This document shows, piece by piece, positions 27,801 through 39,623 of a DNA stretch of 64,000 nucleotides (its first letter is position 1; each line of letters opens with the position of its first letter). Source of the stretch: Moesziomyces globuligerus (taxonomy: Eukaryota > Basidiomycota > Ustilaginomycetes > Ustilaginales > Ustilaginaceae). The DNA lies in contig JARVLF010000015.1 in the NCBI GenBank assembly GCA_030849465.1, positions 744,001-808,000 of the forward strand, in the 5' to 3' direction. Below the pieces are notes generated by a model. That model did no database searches and had not been told where the DNA came from. It saw only the letters and a list, made by a program, of their open reading frames with translations. A program made the translations under genes and the position numbers.

Positions 27801-30800
27801 CTATTGGCTGGCGGAGGAGCCGCGCGAGTCGACGGCCGACTTGCCTAGGCCGAGGAGGAGTTCTGCGGCGTGGTGGTCGTCTCTGGGATCCGACTTGTGC
27901 GGGTGCGAGTCGTCGTCGCTCATGGCGTCGAAGAAGCCGCTGTCGTCGTGCGCGAACGCGGGCGTGGCGGGCGCAAAGTTGGTCCGATCCCCCAACACCC
28001 TCGACGGCGTAGACGCATACCCCCACCCCCTCCGCACCATTCCCATCCCTCCCGTCCCTATCGTCCCTGCCATCTCTCCGCTCCCTCGCGTCTCTCCGTT
28101 CCCTCGCGTTCCTCCGCTCGCTCGCGTCCCTGCGGTTCGCGACATGGCTGGACTGACCCCGATGGCTCGATACCGGTCGGTGCGCGCACTCAACGCCGCT
28201 GCTCCCGGTATGGGTGCTGCGGTTGTGGTGGTGTAGACGCTCTGAGGCGTCATGGGCAGTCTGGCAGGCAAGCCGACAAAGCTCCGCGAGAGCATGGGCG
28301 ACATGTCGCGTCTCGGACCAGCCTCGCTGGGCGCGAGCATCTCGTCGAGTCCACGACGACGCTTCACCGTCTCCACAGTGGCCGTGGTGGTGCGAGGCGC
28401 GTTTTCGTCGTTCGCCTGGCCACGTTTTCGATTCGCCGGACGCGCTGCCACATCGCCCTTCCGCTTGGCCTCGTGCAACCGCCGTGTGAGATCCGTGGCG
28501 GAGAGCGATCTTGGTCCGACACTGTCCTTGGCGGCTTTACGCTTGGTCACCGCCGCTGTCGTCGAGCTGGGGGCCGAGGTACCGGTGCGTGTACGCAGAG
28601 GGGTGGATTCGGTCGGCAGTTGGCGCGCACTCGCACTGCGCGAGAGCGGCGTACCTCCAATGCTGATCGAGAGCGCAGAGGTCGAGGCGCGATCGCGTCC
28701 CGCTGCCCAGTCCAAGCTCACCGACCGCGCAGCAAGACCCACCACCCTCTTGCCCACAGAGAGCTCGGCAGCGGGCACCTGCGCAGCAATCGCAGCACGT
28801 GCATCCGCACACGCCTCGCCGACGTCGTCGCGATGATCCCGGGTCTGCTGCGCCTTGGCTAGCGCGATGGCTTGAGCTTTGGCCGCACGACGCTGCGCGA
28901 TGAGCTTGAGCGTACGCTCCTCGTCCTCCTCGTCGCGGGGCGGGACGCGCATCGCATCCGCCTCGCTGCTCGAGACACTACTGCTCGGCATCATCCTCAG
29001 CAAACCCTGCCCCTGGTTGGCGCGCTTCACCGCTTCGTCGCACGCTCCGATGATGCCTTGCCTCTGCAGCGCCTCGGTCAGCTTCGGCGGTAAGCTCGAC
29101 GTCAGCGATCCGCCCACCTCGTCCACCGCGATCGGCGCGGGTTTGGGCGTCGAGGCGCTGCCGATGCTCGCGCGTCCGCCCGAGGTCGTCATCAGACTGA
29201 GGCTCGATGCGCTCGAGGCTCTCGAGAGCAGCCGCGGCGGCGGGAGGATCGTGTCGAGCGCCTCCTCCTCCGCCTCGCTCGACGCGGCGCCCGTCAGGGG
29301 CGTGCGCTCAGTGGCAGCTCGACGCAGCGTCTGCGTCCGCCCACCCAGCACCTCGTCCAGCGACAGCCGTGGCACAGACCGATGGCGCGACAGCGCCGTC
29401 TTGCCCGCCACCAACGTCGGCTGCGGGAGGGGCTCGACTTGGACCGCGTGCGCACTGATGCCACTGCCGTGCGGACCGACGGCCTGGCGAAGATCCCTCG
29501 GCGTCGCCACGACGCTCGTCTCGACCGCCGGCTTGGGCGGGGTGTCGCGCTTGAGCTGTTCGAGGTGGTGGTGCAGCGAGGCGGTGTCGCGGCCTGCGAG
29601 CCAGGGAGGGATGTTCTCCTTGTTGTTGCTGCTGAGGTCGCGGATCTCGCGCGCGTCGACGCGCTTGGCGGGCGAAGCGACGTTCTCGACCACATTGCCC
29701 AGCGGCTTGCGCTGCACCGTCGCCGGCGCACGGACGGGCGTAGCGGCCACAGCCGGCGTCGACTGCCCCGTAGCCGGTGCAGCCGCACCACCGTTGGGAG
29801 CAATGCCCGAGCCACCGTATCGACCCGAGCGCTTCTTCTCGGCCTGTCGTCGGTTCTGGAACCACACCGAAACCGCCCTAGTTTCGCAGCATCGCAGGAT
29901 GAAAAAGGCGCAAGGACGTCAGTGGATACGAAGCCGAGGGGTAGTGCGTGGGTGGGGGAGGGAAGGACTTACCTTACGGACATGCCGACGCGGTTGGCTA
30001 GGAAGAGGCGCGTCTCGTGGTCGGGGAAGGGGTTCTTGGTGTAGACCTGTGCGAGGAGGTTGGCCTCGTCAGGACGAGTGCGCCTCCTCCTGCGGATCTC
30101 GTTCTTGGCATCGTCGCCGGCGACGCTGGCGGTGCTCTCGAACGAGTCGTCTAGCAGCGAGGCGGGCGCGCGGCGCGCGTCGCGGTAGACGGGCTCGCGC
30201 TCGTCGTCCTCCTGGTTCTTCTGCGCGAGGTTGGAGACCGAGAGACGGTTGACGTCGATGGCGGGGCTGGGCGAAGCGGGCACGGCAGCACGAGCGAGCG
30301 ACCTCACGGCGTGGTCGTTGCGGTCGTGCAGAGGCGTGGGTTTGAGGTAGGCGTGTTTGGCGTGGTCGTCGTGCGGATCGCGCGCGTCGGTCGCGTCGCG
30401 CGGCTGCTGGGCGTGGTGGGAGGGATGCGAGGTGTGGAGATGTTCGATGGACATGACGCCGGCGGGCGTGTGGGTGACGTCGGTGTCGGCCCAGTGACGG
30501 TGTCGGAAGGCGTCGCGAGAGACGACGGGGGTGCTGACGAGGTGACGCGGATGGAGACGCGGACTGCCGGAGTGGGAGGCAGGATCGCTGAGGTCGCGCA
30601 GCTGATCTTCTGCGCGAGGCGAGCTGGAGCGCTGCTGGAAGAGGGGCGCGTCCTTGTTGATGTAGGAGGAGAAGCTGTCTACGGACGCGGCGGCGGGGCT
30701 GCTTCGCGCCTGGAGGTGCTGGGACAGCGACTCTGCGGCGGCGTCGCGACCGTCCGAGGCCGAGGATCCGCGATGGCGCTGGACGCGGTCGTGGCGGAGG

Positions 30801-30883
30801 TCGAGGTCGAGCCGATGCGAGTCGGGCTGGGACGCAGAGGGCGCGGGCATGGCGTCGGTGTGAGCGCGACTGACGGCGTCCAT
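27801..30883 (-). CDS. Homeodomain transcription factor, two exons
   Basis: Exon 1 30883-29973, intron 29972-29878 (95 nt; GTAAGT, CTGAC branch site, TAG), exon 2 29877-27801; 995 residues. The homeodomain covers about 265-324: RRRRTRPDEANLLAQVY starts helix 1, NPFPDHETRLFLANRVGMS follows, and the intron falls exactly before the recognition helix RAVSVWFQNRRQAEKK. WF-Gln50-Asn51-RR is a standard DNA-contacting set. The rest is disordered, Ser/Ala/Arg-rich, with no other domain seen. The domain resembles typical three-helix homeodomains of the fungal Yox1/Pho2/Phx1 group rather than the TALE mating-type class, but I cannot name an orthologue. Targets are unknown. The start at Met1 fits; Met12 is also possible. 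Confidence 0.9.
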
Positions 30884-31268
30884 GGCGACCGAGCTGGCTG
30901 ATCACGCGTGCAGGCGAAGCACGGTGGGGTTGACAGAGACAAACCTAGCGACGCACGGCACGGTGTGATGAAGAGAACATTCACCGACACGAATCGCTCC
31001 CGACGTGACTTGGTGGTGGCTCGAGTGCGCGCTGGACGGTGGACGTTGGGCTGGTGACGAGCACGCGTGTCCGCAGAAGATCTCGGTCGCGAAGAGGAGG
31101 AGAGTAGGAGACGCGAGCGAGAGCGCGAAGGTATGTCGCGGTGGAGTGGTAGGAGCGAGGCAAGTGAGGCAGGAGGGGGGAGGGGGGAAGAAGGATTGCG
31201 AAGCGCGATGGTAAGGATGCTAGCTACGTGAGCTGGGCCAGGTCCAGGGCGTGGAGGAGGCAGGGTCG

Positions 31269-31285
31269 CACACACACACACACAC
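31269..31285. repeat. (CA)n dinucleotide repeat
   Basis: Eight CA units upstream of the homeobox gene. Confidence 0.9.
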
Positions 31286-31329
31286 GCTCGCCTTGGCTGA
31301 CGGCTCGACGTGCTCGACACGAAAGGGCG

Positions 31330-31382
31330 TCGCCCTCTGTGCTCTGCTGTGCTCTGCTGTGCTCTGCTGTGCTTTGCTGTGC
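31330..31382. repeat. 10-bp tandem repeat, unit gctctgctgt
   Basis: Three exact head-to-tail copies of gctctgctgt, then a copy with one change (gctttgctgt). Nearly the same unit (gctctgcggt) recurs at 46680-46730. Confidence 0.9.
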
Positions 31383-31438
31383 TGCCCTCGCTCTCGCTGC
31401 AGCGTGCTGTGCTGTGTGCTCTTGCTTGTGGGCCGGCA

Positions 31439-31462
31439 GCGCAACGCAACGCAACGCAACGC
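31439..31462. repeat. 5-bp tandem repeat, unit gcaac
   Basis: Four to five copies of gcaac, intergenic. Confidence 0.85.
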
Positions 31463-33278
31463 GATTTCGCGAAGCGCTTTTCGCAACTTGGACTCGTTTT
31501 TGCCACGCCCGCGAGCTGCATCGACTTTGGAGCGTGTTGGACTCGCCCTCTCTGCCCTCTGCCTTTGCCTCCTTCGCGGGCGCAACTCACGCAAACCGAC
31601 GCAGACCAGCGCAGATCAACGCAGTCTACTGAACAGCATGTCGTCGTGTTCGCCGCGTACTTGGCCTACGCCGCCCAAACGGCCACGCAAGAAGCTCCTC
31701 CAATCCCCGTGCCCATCAGGTCGCAGCGCGCCGACGAACCAACGCGCCCAGGGCATGCGTCGGCCGGCCACATGATTCCATGCCCAGCACTGCAGCTGGC
31801 CGTGGAGCTTGCCCTTCTCTTTGTTGCTACTCTTGCTCCGAGCTGCCCTGACCCTGCTCTGCAATCGTGTCTTTGCTGGGGAGCGTCGCGAGCTCTTCCA
31901 GGCACCACCGGCCTCCTTTTTTTTTCCTCGCAGTTGCGTCGCGCTTTCGCGCTCGAAGGCCACACCGCGCCCAAGCGCGACTTTTTTTTTTTCCCTTTTT
32001 ATTCTTTTTCGTATTCTTTTTCCTTTCTTTTCCTTTTCTCGTCGGCTTCTCGCAGCGTCGTCACGGCCGTGCTGCTGCTCTCATCGTGGGCCAGTGGGAG
32101 TGCAAGATCGACCGTCGGGCTTCAAAGATGCGCGGTGGCGGATGAGCTACGCGATGCCGAGCCCGCCGCCAGCTCGAGCTCGCAGCCTCCAGACGCCCCT
32201 TGCACCTTCCTGACGCAGCCCTGCTTGGGCCCCCTCACCGAACGGTCAACTGCATACGCTTCCGGCCCTTTCCGTTTTCAGCAGCCTGTCTTTGCATCGC
32301 TGTGTTGTTCCGTCTCGCTCCAGCCAACGATCGGAAGACTGATCACTAGGCGGAGTGCCCCTTGGAACTCCCTTCTGCTCATCACGATTCAAAGTAGTTG
32401 AGCTGGGTCGGGTCGTGCGGTGGACGCAGGTGGTTGGCTGGGCGAACACGCGCATGCTGCGTTGCGTTGGATGCCGCAGGGTGGGCTGGCGCGATGCCTT
32501 TGAAGCTCGAGGCCATGCATGCTCGTGATCAACGCGGGCTTTCCTATTCGAGCCACGCGCGCCTTGGCCACTCGACAGGCTCAAGTTCAGAGTCAGGTGG
32601 AGCCCAACACGTCTCGTCGCGCTCGCTTCGGAAGATTCGCGTTCGCTGACGGTATTTCCTGTTGACAGCTGTCCGCGTGGCGAGCCGCTAAATTGGGTTC
32701 GCGTTAATGGCCATCTTCGCGCCTCCACGCGCCGCACAGCTCTCGGTCACATGACACACCCCAAACCGCTTTTTCGGTACCTGACTTTCTCGCTAAACAT
32801 TTCCCGCCAATTATATTTTTTGGGCTTCTTTTTCCATATGCTCTCCGCGAAAAGTCGTCGCCCCCGCCAGCTGGGCACGATCGAGCATCGATCGACAACG
32901 GTCCCACGTCCGGCCCGATTCGACTGGCCAAATGCAAGCTGTTACGCCGATACGGTGAGCACGTCCACGCCAATTCCTCGGCAAGGTGGAGGTGTGACGG
33001 CCATGCGCACAAGACTCAGCCGCAGCGCATGGCTCAGTCGGAAGAAGCCACAGCGCGGTCCTTCCAGCAGCAGCAACCTCGTACTTCCCGCTGCGCAAAG
33101 GACATCGAGCTTCACCCCTTCCATCGACCACACCGCTACGGCTCCTGACCAGTCAGACCTCTCGACCGAGGTACAACACGCAGCCGGTCGCGTTCATACT
33201 CCAGCCGCTAGCACCTCCACCTCTCGAGCCGAGCGCTGGCCGGGATATCCTCCTCGTCGAAGCATATAGGCGATCAAG

Positions 33279-36200
33279 ATGTCGCTTCAAGATCATCTGC
33301 AGGGCTATCTCTCCGCAGCATCCAGCTCGCGCACCACACTCGATGTCGACCATTCGCTCGTCGCCTCGCTTCGCTCTGAAGTGGAAGCCCTCCTTCGCTC
33401 CAGCGATCGCACAGCCGCCCCTTCAAAGCTCGAGCACAGCAGCAAGCATCGACACTCCGCCAGTCTCTGGTCGCAGCTGCGGCAGCTGAATGCCTCAGAC
33501 GAGCAAGCGGACTACTATGAAGCGACTCAACCCACGTTCGACGACCAGACGGCACAGGCAGAGCTCTGGGACCAGCCGGACTACCATCCCTCTCGCAGCT
33601 CGTCCGCCGCCGTCGATGGTCTCGAAGATCACCTCGCCCATCTCTCCGCCGCGGATCCACAGCTCGCCGAAAGCGTGCGTCAGACTGTCACATCCATCCT
33701 CTCATCATCGCGCTCCGACGACGAGGCATCCGCCGAACTCGCAGAAGCCATTGGTTTCGAGCATCTCGATCTCGTAGGAAGCATCGTCAGCGACCGCCAA
33801 GGTGTACTCGCCGCGCTCCAGTCCCTTCACGCTGCCCCTGCTCCCCCGAACGGCGTCAACGGAGCCCTTGCGCACCAATCTGCTACAATCGCTCTGCCTC
33901 ATACCGCTCACGCTCACGCCACAACCCACGATGCTTTCCATCGCGGCAGCCGTCCCCACATCCCAGGCTCTCAAGTGGTCGTCCAGACGCAGGAGGAGCG
34001 TCAGCAGGCACGAAGATTCAAGAACGACCTGCGCAAGGCGAATCGACAGAGGCCAACCGATCCCAGCGATAGCATCCGCACCTACACCTCAGAAGAGCTC
34101 GAGCGCATCCGCGAAGAGAGTCTCGCCGCTGCTGCAAATCGTCCGCTATTCACCGGCACCCCCACCGGCGGCGAAGAGGTGCGCTATCCACACGTCTTCT
34201 CGTCCGGTGCACAGGGCAACGTGCTCTCCGTGTTCGGCCAGCGATTCGCCCTCCCCCTCGGCACCACCAGAGAGGAGAAGCAGTTCTTCGAAGAGGTCAC
34301 CATCCCACCACCTCGCACCGTTCCCATGCGCACCGACGAGCGCTACATCCCGATCAACGAGATGGAACCCATCTGTCGCGGTGCCTTCCCTGGCTACAAG
34401 AGCCTCAATCGACTCCAGAGTGCCGTCTATCCGCTGGCGTACAAGACCAACGAGAACCTGCTCGTCTGCGCTCCCACCGGTGCCGGTAAGACCGACGTCG
34501 CCATGCTCACCGTCATGCGCGCCATCAGCCAGTACGCCCGCAACATCGAACCCACCGCCGGAAACGCCGACAAGGGCTTCGATATCCGCAAGAACGATTT
34601 CAAGATCATCTATGTCGCTCCGATGAAGGCGCTCGCCGCCGAGGTCGTGCGCAAGTTCAGCAAGCGCCTCCAGTACATCGGCATCAAGGTCCGCGAACTT
34701 ACAGGTGACATGCAGATGACGAGGCAGGAGATTGCAGAGACGCAGATGATCGTCACCACCCCGGAAAAGTGGGACGTCGTGACGCGCAAGCCCACCGGCG
34801 AAGGCGAGCTCGCCACCAAGGTAAGGCTGCTCATCATCGACGAGGTCCATCTGCTCCACGACGAGCGTGGGTCGGTCATCGAGACGATCGTAGCACGAAC
34901 GCTGCGTCTCGTAGAGTCGAGCCAGTCGCTCATCCGCATCGTCGGTCTGTCAGCCACGCTGCCCAACTATGTCGATGTCGCCGACTTCCTGCGCGTCAAC
35001 CGATGGCAGGGTCTCTTCTACTTTGACTCCTCCTTCCGACCCGTGCCGCTCGAGCAGCATTTCCTCGGTGTCAAGGGCAAAGCCGGCTCGCAGCAGTCGC
35101 GAGCCAATCTGGACAAAGCATGCTACGAAAAGGTCTCGGAGCTCGTCCAAGCAGGACACCAGGTCATGGTCTTTGTACACGCACGCAAAGAAACGGTCAA
35201 GACGGCGCAGACGCTACGAGAAATGTTCCGAGAGGAAGCTATGGGCGATATTCTGCAGGACTCGTCCAACGAGAATCCCCGCAAAGCCTTCTTCAAGAAG
35301 GAGCTCCAGTCGAGCCGCAATCGAGAGATGAAGGAGCTTTTCGACGCTGGCTTTGGTATCCATCATGCGGGCATGCTGCGCTCCGACCGTACGCTCAGCG
35401 AGCGCATGTTCGAGGCCGGCGTCACCCGCGTGCTCTGCTGTACCGCCACGCTTGCCTGGGGTGTCAATCTGCCCGCTTACGCCGTCGTCATCAAGGGCAC
35501 CGACGTCTACGACTCTTCCGCAGGCAAGTTCGTCGACCTCTCCATCCTCGACGTGCTGCAGATCTTCGGTCGTGCCGGTCGTCCGCAGTACGAGGACCTC
35601 GGTGTCGGCTACATCCTCACCTCGCAGGACCGCCTCTCGCACTACGTCGACGCCATCACCTCGCAGCACCCGATCGAGTCCAAGTTCATCGGCGGCCTCA
35701 TCGACTCGCTCAACGCCGAGATCTCGCTCGGCACAGTGGCGAGCGTCACGGATGGCGTGTCCTGGCTCGGCTACACCTACCTCTTCACGCGCATGAAGCG
35801 CACTCCACTGACGTACGGCATGACCTACGACGAGGTGGCTGACGATCCGCACCTCGGAGCCAAACGCCAGCAGCTCATCCAGGTCGGCGTCAAGAAGCTC
35901 GTCGAGGCCAAGATGGTCGAGCACGATACCGTCACCGATCGGCTCAAGGTGACCGACCTCGGTCGCATCGCGGCCAAGTACTATATCGGCTACCGCACGA
36001 TCGAGACGTTCAACGAGCGCATGCGCAGCAACATGAGCGAGGCCGACGTGCTCGGCTTGCTCAGTCAGGCGGCCGACTTTGAGCAGATCGTGCCCCGCGA
36101 CTCCGAGGAGAAGGAGCTCAAGAAGATGCTCGAGGCCGCGCCCTGCGAAGTGTCCGGCGGCATCGAGACGTCGCCTGGCAAGGTCAACATCCTTTTACAG

Positions 36201-39140
36201 GCGTTCATCTCGAGGACGTTCATCGAAGACTTTGCTCTCGTCTCGGACTCGGGATACGTGGCGCAGAACGCCGGCCGCATCATCCGCTCTCTGCTCGAGA
36301 TCTCGTTGAGCCGGCGATGGGCTCGCACCGCATCGGCGCTCATCTCGATGAGCAAGGCGATCGAAAAGCGCATGTGGCCGTTCGATCATCCGCTCCAGCA
36401 GTCGCATCTCAATCCGGACACCATCTACGCCGTCACGGAGCGCGCCGACGACGTCGAGATCGCCGATCTCGCCGAGATGTCGGCCAGCGACATCGCCAAG
36501 CTGACCCGCCTCAACACAAGGATGGGCAGTGCAGTAAGGCAGGCGGCGCGCAGCTTCCCACGGCTGTCGACTTCGGCCGCGCTGCGGCCGCTGAGTCACG
36601 ACCTTCTGCGCATCGACCTGCGCGTCGACCGCGTCTTCGACTGGAGCGAGCGCGACCTCGGACGCCTGCACGGCTTCTACATCTGGGTCGAGGACGAGGA
36701 AGGCTCGGAAATCCTGCAGTGGCTCACCCACCTCACGAGGGTCACCGACTCGCACACGTCGAGCGTCACGTTCACGATCCCTTTGACAGAGTCTCTGCCC
36801 TCGGGGCTCAACGTGCGGTGGATGTCGGACAGCTGGCTGGGTAGCGAGGGTAGCGAGTGGCTGTCCTTCGACGATCTGGTTGTTCCCGACAAACCGCCCG
36901 CACACGACACGCTGCTGGACCTCCCCTTCCTGCCCGTGCGCTCGGCGCTGCAGGACGAGCTGCTGTGTGAGATCTATGCACAGAAGTTCAGCGCCTTCAA
37001 CGCCCTTCAGACGCAGAGCTTCCACACTCTCATGCACACATCGGCGAATACGCTTCTGTGCGGTCCGACGGCGTCCGGCAAATCAACCGTCGCAGCCATG
37101 GCGGTCTGGCGCGAGCTGCAGCAGAACAGCAAGGGCTGCATCATCGTCTTGTACAACAATACGGATCTGTTGACTTCCGCACTCGGCGGGACACTCGCCA
37201 CCGCCCTGCAGCAGAAAGAGGTCGAGATGCGGCGCACGTCGATCTCGAGCAAGGTGGCGCCGTACGTCTGCAAGGAAGGTCGGAACGGGCGCGTGCTGTT
37301 CACGACGCCGATCTGCCTCCTGCGCGCCCTGAACGGGCGAGAGGATTTGGTGAAGCACATCTCGCTTTTGGTCGCCGAAGACATGCATCTGCTGGATGCT
37401 GGCTACGAGCTTGCGTTGGCCAAGTTCATGTGGTGCGCAGCACGAGCGCGGGGTCGATCGGACGGCGGCGTGCTCGAAGAGCTGCCGCGCATCGTGGCGA
37501 CGAGTGCGAGCCTCAACGACGCAAGCTCTCTGGCGCAGTGGATCGGAGCGGGCGAGCTGTCGACGTACAACTTCCATCCGAAGGACCGGCCTTCGATCCT
37601 GACTACGAGCTTCCAGGCGTTCGACCTGCCGCACTCGAGCGGGCTGCTCAAGGCGATGGTCAAGCCGGCGTTCGACAAGATGAAGGAGTGCCGGGCGCGG
37701 GGTGCGGCGATCGTGGTGGTGCCTTCGGTGTGGCAGTGCTTCACCGTCGCCTCGGACCTGGTCACCAAGGCGGCGGCCGAGATGGATACGGACGGCTTCC
37801 TGGGCCTGCCGTCGGAGGAGATCGAGTCGATCCTGCCGCATGTGCTGGACACGTCGTTGCACGAGGCGCTGGTGCACGGCATCGGCATCGTGCACGAGAA
37901 GACGGTGCACCAGGATCGGGCGCTCATCGAGCACCTGTACGAGCAGGGGCTCGTCAAAGTGCTGCTGACTACGCGCGAGTGTCTGTGGAGCACCGCGCTG
38001 CGGGCGGCACTCGTCGTGGTGATGAGCACGCAGTACGTGCGCATCACCCGGGCCAACAATGCCGGCGCCTCGGATCGCGAGCTGGTCGACTATACGCTCG
38101 CCGAGCTCGGCCGCGCGCAGAGCCTGGCGGTGCGGCCGGGGACGCTGTCCGAGCCGCATCCGCCGGGCGAATGCATGGTGCTGTGCCAGACGGACAAGGC
38201 GACGATGCTCGAGAAGATGCTGCATGCCGGTGTGCCGCTGCACTCATCGGTGCTGCAGGACGACCGGCGCAGCGAGCCTCTGCTGCCGATCGTACTCGGC
38301 GAGATGGTGGAGGGCGCGTTGGAGGACGAGGCCGACGTGATGGATGTGCTCAGCTGGACCATGCTGCCGGCGGAGCTGCTGCGCAATCCGACGTACTACG
38401 ACTGCTGTGCCGGCGATGCAGCTTCTGTGGCGGAGCGTCTGACGCAGGTGTCGGATCAGCTCGTTCGGACGCTGCGCGATCTGCGGCTGGTCGAGAAGCG
38501 GCGCGAGACGGCCAAGGGCGGCAAGGCGGATACGGCACTGCGTGCCACGGACCTTGGACGCGCGCTGCATCTGCAGCCTGGCTCGACGCTGCTGCACGTC
38601 GTGCGCTGGTTCGGCAACCTGGCTGCCAAACCGACGCGCGCCGCCAAGGAGATGGACACCTTTGTCCCCTCGCACCGCAGCCGGCGCGACGACGAGCCGG
38701 TCTCGGACGCGGCGGAGCGCGAGGTGCTCGAGGCGACGCTCACCCAGGTGCCCGTCGAGTGGCGCAGCGCCTTCCGCATATCGGCGCCGGGCAAGGAGGC
38801 GCACGGGTCGGCCGAGGCTGCCGCCGAAGAGGCCGCGTCCGAAGCAGGCGTCAAGACGTGGACACACGGCCTCAAGCATCGCCTCCTGCTGTGTCTGTAC
38901 TTTGCAAGGCTCGACTTGATCACCCCAGCCACAGCGGCGTTCCTGGGCATGAGCAGACGCGCCCGCAAGCGCCAGCAGCACGAACAGGACACGGCCGAAC
39001 AAGCCCCGCAGGACGGCGCTCCGCCCAACCAGGCCGCGACCGAGGCCCACGCGCAGGCGATCGCCGCGCTCGAGACCGAGATGGCAGCCGACCTGCTCGC
39101 GCTCATGAGCTCCATCAGCAGCGTCGGTGGCCGCAATTAG
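33279..39140 (+). CDS. SLH1: SLH1/ASCC3 tandem Ski2-like RNA helicase
   Basis: 1953 residues, single exon. The first cassette is intact: Walker A APTGAGKTD (about 397-405), YVAPMKALAAEV, IIDEVHLL (DEVH about 521-524), GLSATLPNYVDVA, the helicase VI motif QIFGRAGRPQYED and a Sec63 domain. The second cassette has Walker A GPTASGKST (about 1262-1270), but its DExH box reads AEDMHLL (about 1365) and its VI region is unlike QxxGRxGR, so it is probably inactive, as in other family members. Length and the DEVHLLHDERG sequence favour Slh1/ASCC3 over Brr2. Slh1 is the helicase of the RQC-trigger complex, which splits collided, ubiquitinated ribosomes in the cytosol. The start MSLQDHLQGYLS opens a normal N-terminal helical region. 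Confidence 0.92.
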   Translation: MSLQDHLQGYLSAASSSRTTLDVDHSLVASLRSEVEALLRSSDRTAAPSKLEHSSKHRHSASLWSQLRQLNASDEQADYYEATQPTFDDQTAQAELWDQPDYHPSRSSSAAVDGLEDHLAHLSAADPQLAESVRQTVTSILSSSRSDDEASAELAEAIGFEHLDLVGSIVSDRQGVLAALQSLHAAPAPPNGVNGALAHQSATIALPHTAHAHATTHDAFHRGSRPHIPGSQVVVQTQEERQQARRFKNDLRKANRQRPTDPSDSIRTYTSEELERIREESLAAAANRPLFTGTPTGGEEVRYPHVFSSGAQGNVLSVFGQRFALPLGTTREEKQFFEEVTIPPPRTVPMRTDERYIPINEMEPICRGAFPGYKSLNRLQSAVYPLAYKTNENLLVCAPTGAGKTDVAMLTVMRAISQYARNIEPTAGNADKGFDIRKNDFKIIYVAPMKALAAEVVRKFSKRLQYIGIKVRELTGDMQMTRQEIAETQMIVTTPEKWDVVTRKPTGEGELATKVRLLIIDEVHLLHDERGSVIETIVARTLRLVESSQSLIRIVGLSATLPNYVDVADFLRVNRWQGLFYFDSSFRPVPLEQHFLGVKGKAGSQQSRANLDKACYEKVSELVQAGHQVMVFVHARKETVKTAQTLREMFREEAMGDILQDSSNENPRKAFFKKELQSSRNREMKELFDAGFGIHHAGMLRSDRTLSERMFEAGVTRVLCCTATLAWGVNLPAYAVVIKGTDVYDSSAGKFVDLSILDVLQIFGRAGRPQYEDLGVGYILTSQDRLSHYVDAITSQHPIESKFIGGLIDSLNAEISLGTVASVTDGVSWLGYTYLFTRMKRTPLTYGMTYDEVADDPHLGAKRQQLIQVGVKKLVEAKMVEHDTVTDRLKVTDLGRIAAKYYIGYRTIETFNERMRSNMSEADVLGLLSQAADFEQIVPRDSEEKELKKMLEAAPCEVSGGIETSPGKVNILLQAFISRTFIEDFALVSDSGYVAQNAGRIIRSLLEISLSRRWARTASALISMSKAIEKRMWPFDHPLQQSHLNPDTIYAVTERADDVEIADLAEMSASDIAKLTRLNTRMGSAVRQAARSFPRLSTSAALRPLSHDLLRIDLRVDRVFDWSERDLGRLHGFYIWVEDEEGSEILQWLTHLTRVTDSHTSSVTFTIPLTESLPSGLNVRWMSDSWLGSEGSEWLSFDDLVVPDKPPAHDTLLDLPFLPVRSALQDELLCEIYAQKFSAFNALQTQSFHTLMHTSANTLLCGPTASGKSTVAAMAVWRELQQNSKGCIIVLYNNTDLLTSALGGTLATALQQKEVEMRRTSISSKVAPYVCKEGRNGRVLFTTPICLLRALNGREDLVKHISLLVAEDMHLLDAGYELALAKFMWCAARARGRSDGGVLEELPRIVATSASLNDASSLAQWIGAGELSTYNFHPKDRPSILTTSFQAFDLPHSSGLLKAMVKPAFDKMKECRARGAAIVVVPSVWQCFTVASDLVTKAAAEMDTDGFLGLPSEEIESILPHVLDTSLHEALVHGIGIVHEKTVHQDRALIEHLYEQGLVKVLLTTRECLWSTALRAALVVVMSTQYVRITRANNAGASDRELVDYTLAELGRAQSLAVRPGTLSEPHPPGECMVLCQTDKATMLEKMLHAGVPLHSSVLQDDRRSEPLLPIVLGEMVEGALEDEADVMDVLSWTMLPAELLRNPTYYDCCAGDAASVAERLTQVSDQLVRTLRDLRLVEKRRETAKGGKADTALRATDLGRALHLQPGSTLLHVVRWFGNLAAKPTRAAKEMDTFVPSHRSRRDDEPVSDAAEREVLEATLTQVPVEWRSAFRISAPGKEAHGSAEAAAEEAASEAGVKTWTHGLKHRLLLCLYFARLDLITPATAAFLGMSRRARKRQQHEQDTAEQAPQDGAPPNQAATEAHAQAIAALETEMAADLLALMSSISSVGGRN

Positions 39141-39623
39141 CGCGCAGTGCGCCGCCACAGCATGGTGTTGAAATCCTAGATGCAGTTGGTCTCGTGGCCG
39201 TGCGTGCGCGGAGTTTTCGAGTCTCGAGCCCTCTCTTTTTTGTTTTTGGTGGTCGCCGAGCAAGAAGCCGAGAGCCGGTTGTCGACGTGGGGGCGTGCAG
39301 AAAATGACAAAAAAGGAAGAACAAATTACCCGTGCGAGGCGAGCCTCGTGGTCTGACTCACACCAAGCCTGGGCTTCTTGCATAACCTTGTCGACTTGAT
39401 CTCGGCGCAACGTAACGGACATCCTGAGCGTGACAAGCAAGCTTGGAGTTGGACGCCTTGCTACTCCTCGACGTCTCGACGTAGACCTAGATCTCAGCCC
39501 CGGACTCTCCTTAGCGGCACGTTGCTCTTGGGCATTGGACCTGTTCTCGGGTGCATTCATTTCGGCATCTCCCCGCATCAGCGCACCGGTCGGACTCGCG
39601 ATTCGAGACGCATTTGCTCAAGA
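39141..39623. other. Intergenic between SLH1 and ketopantoate reductase
   Basis: No supported gene. The next frame is open up to 39378 but that part shows no domain and is likely promoter/5' UTR. T-rich runs after the SLH1 stop fit a 3' UTR. Confidence 0.5.

Larger units (their letters stand above)
30884..33278. other. Gene-free intergenic stretch of 2.4 kb between homeobox and SLH1 genes
   Basis: Divergent promoter region with no supported gene. A plus-strand frame at 31310-32401 is long (363 codons) but consists of repeat-encoded Cys/Leu/Ala and Phe runs, so I reject it. Holds a CA repeat (31269-31285), a 10-bp tandem repeat (31330-31382), a 5-bp repeat (31439-31462) and T-rich tracts near 31918-32040. 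Confidence 0.55.

Noticed and set aside
31310..32401. 363-codon plus-strand frame with hydrophobic runs, possible membrane protein
   Set aside because: Its Cys/Leu/Ala runs come from the gctctgctgt repeat and its Phe runs from T-rich tracts; no domain and no alternative evidence of coding.
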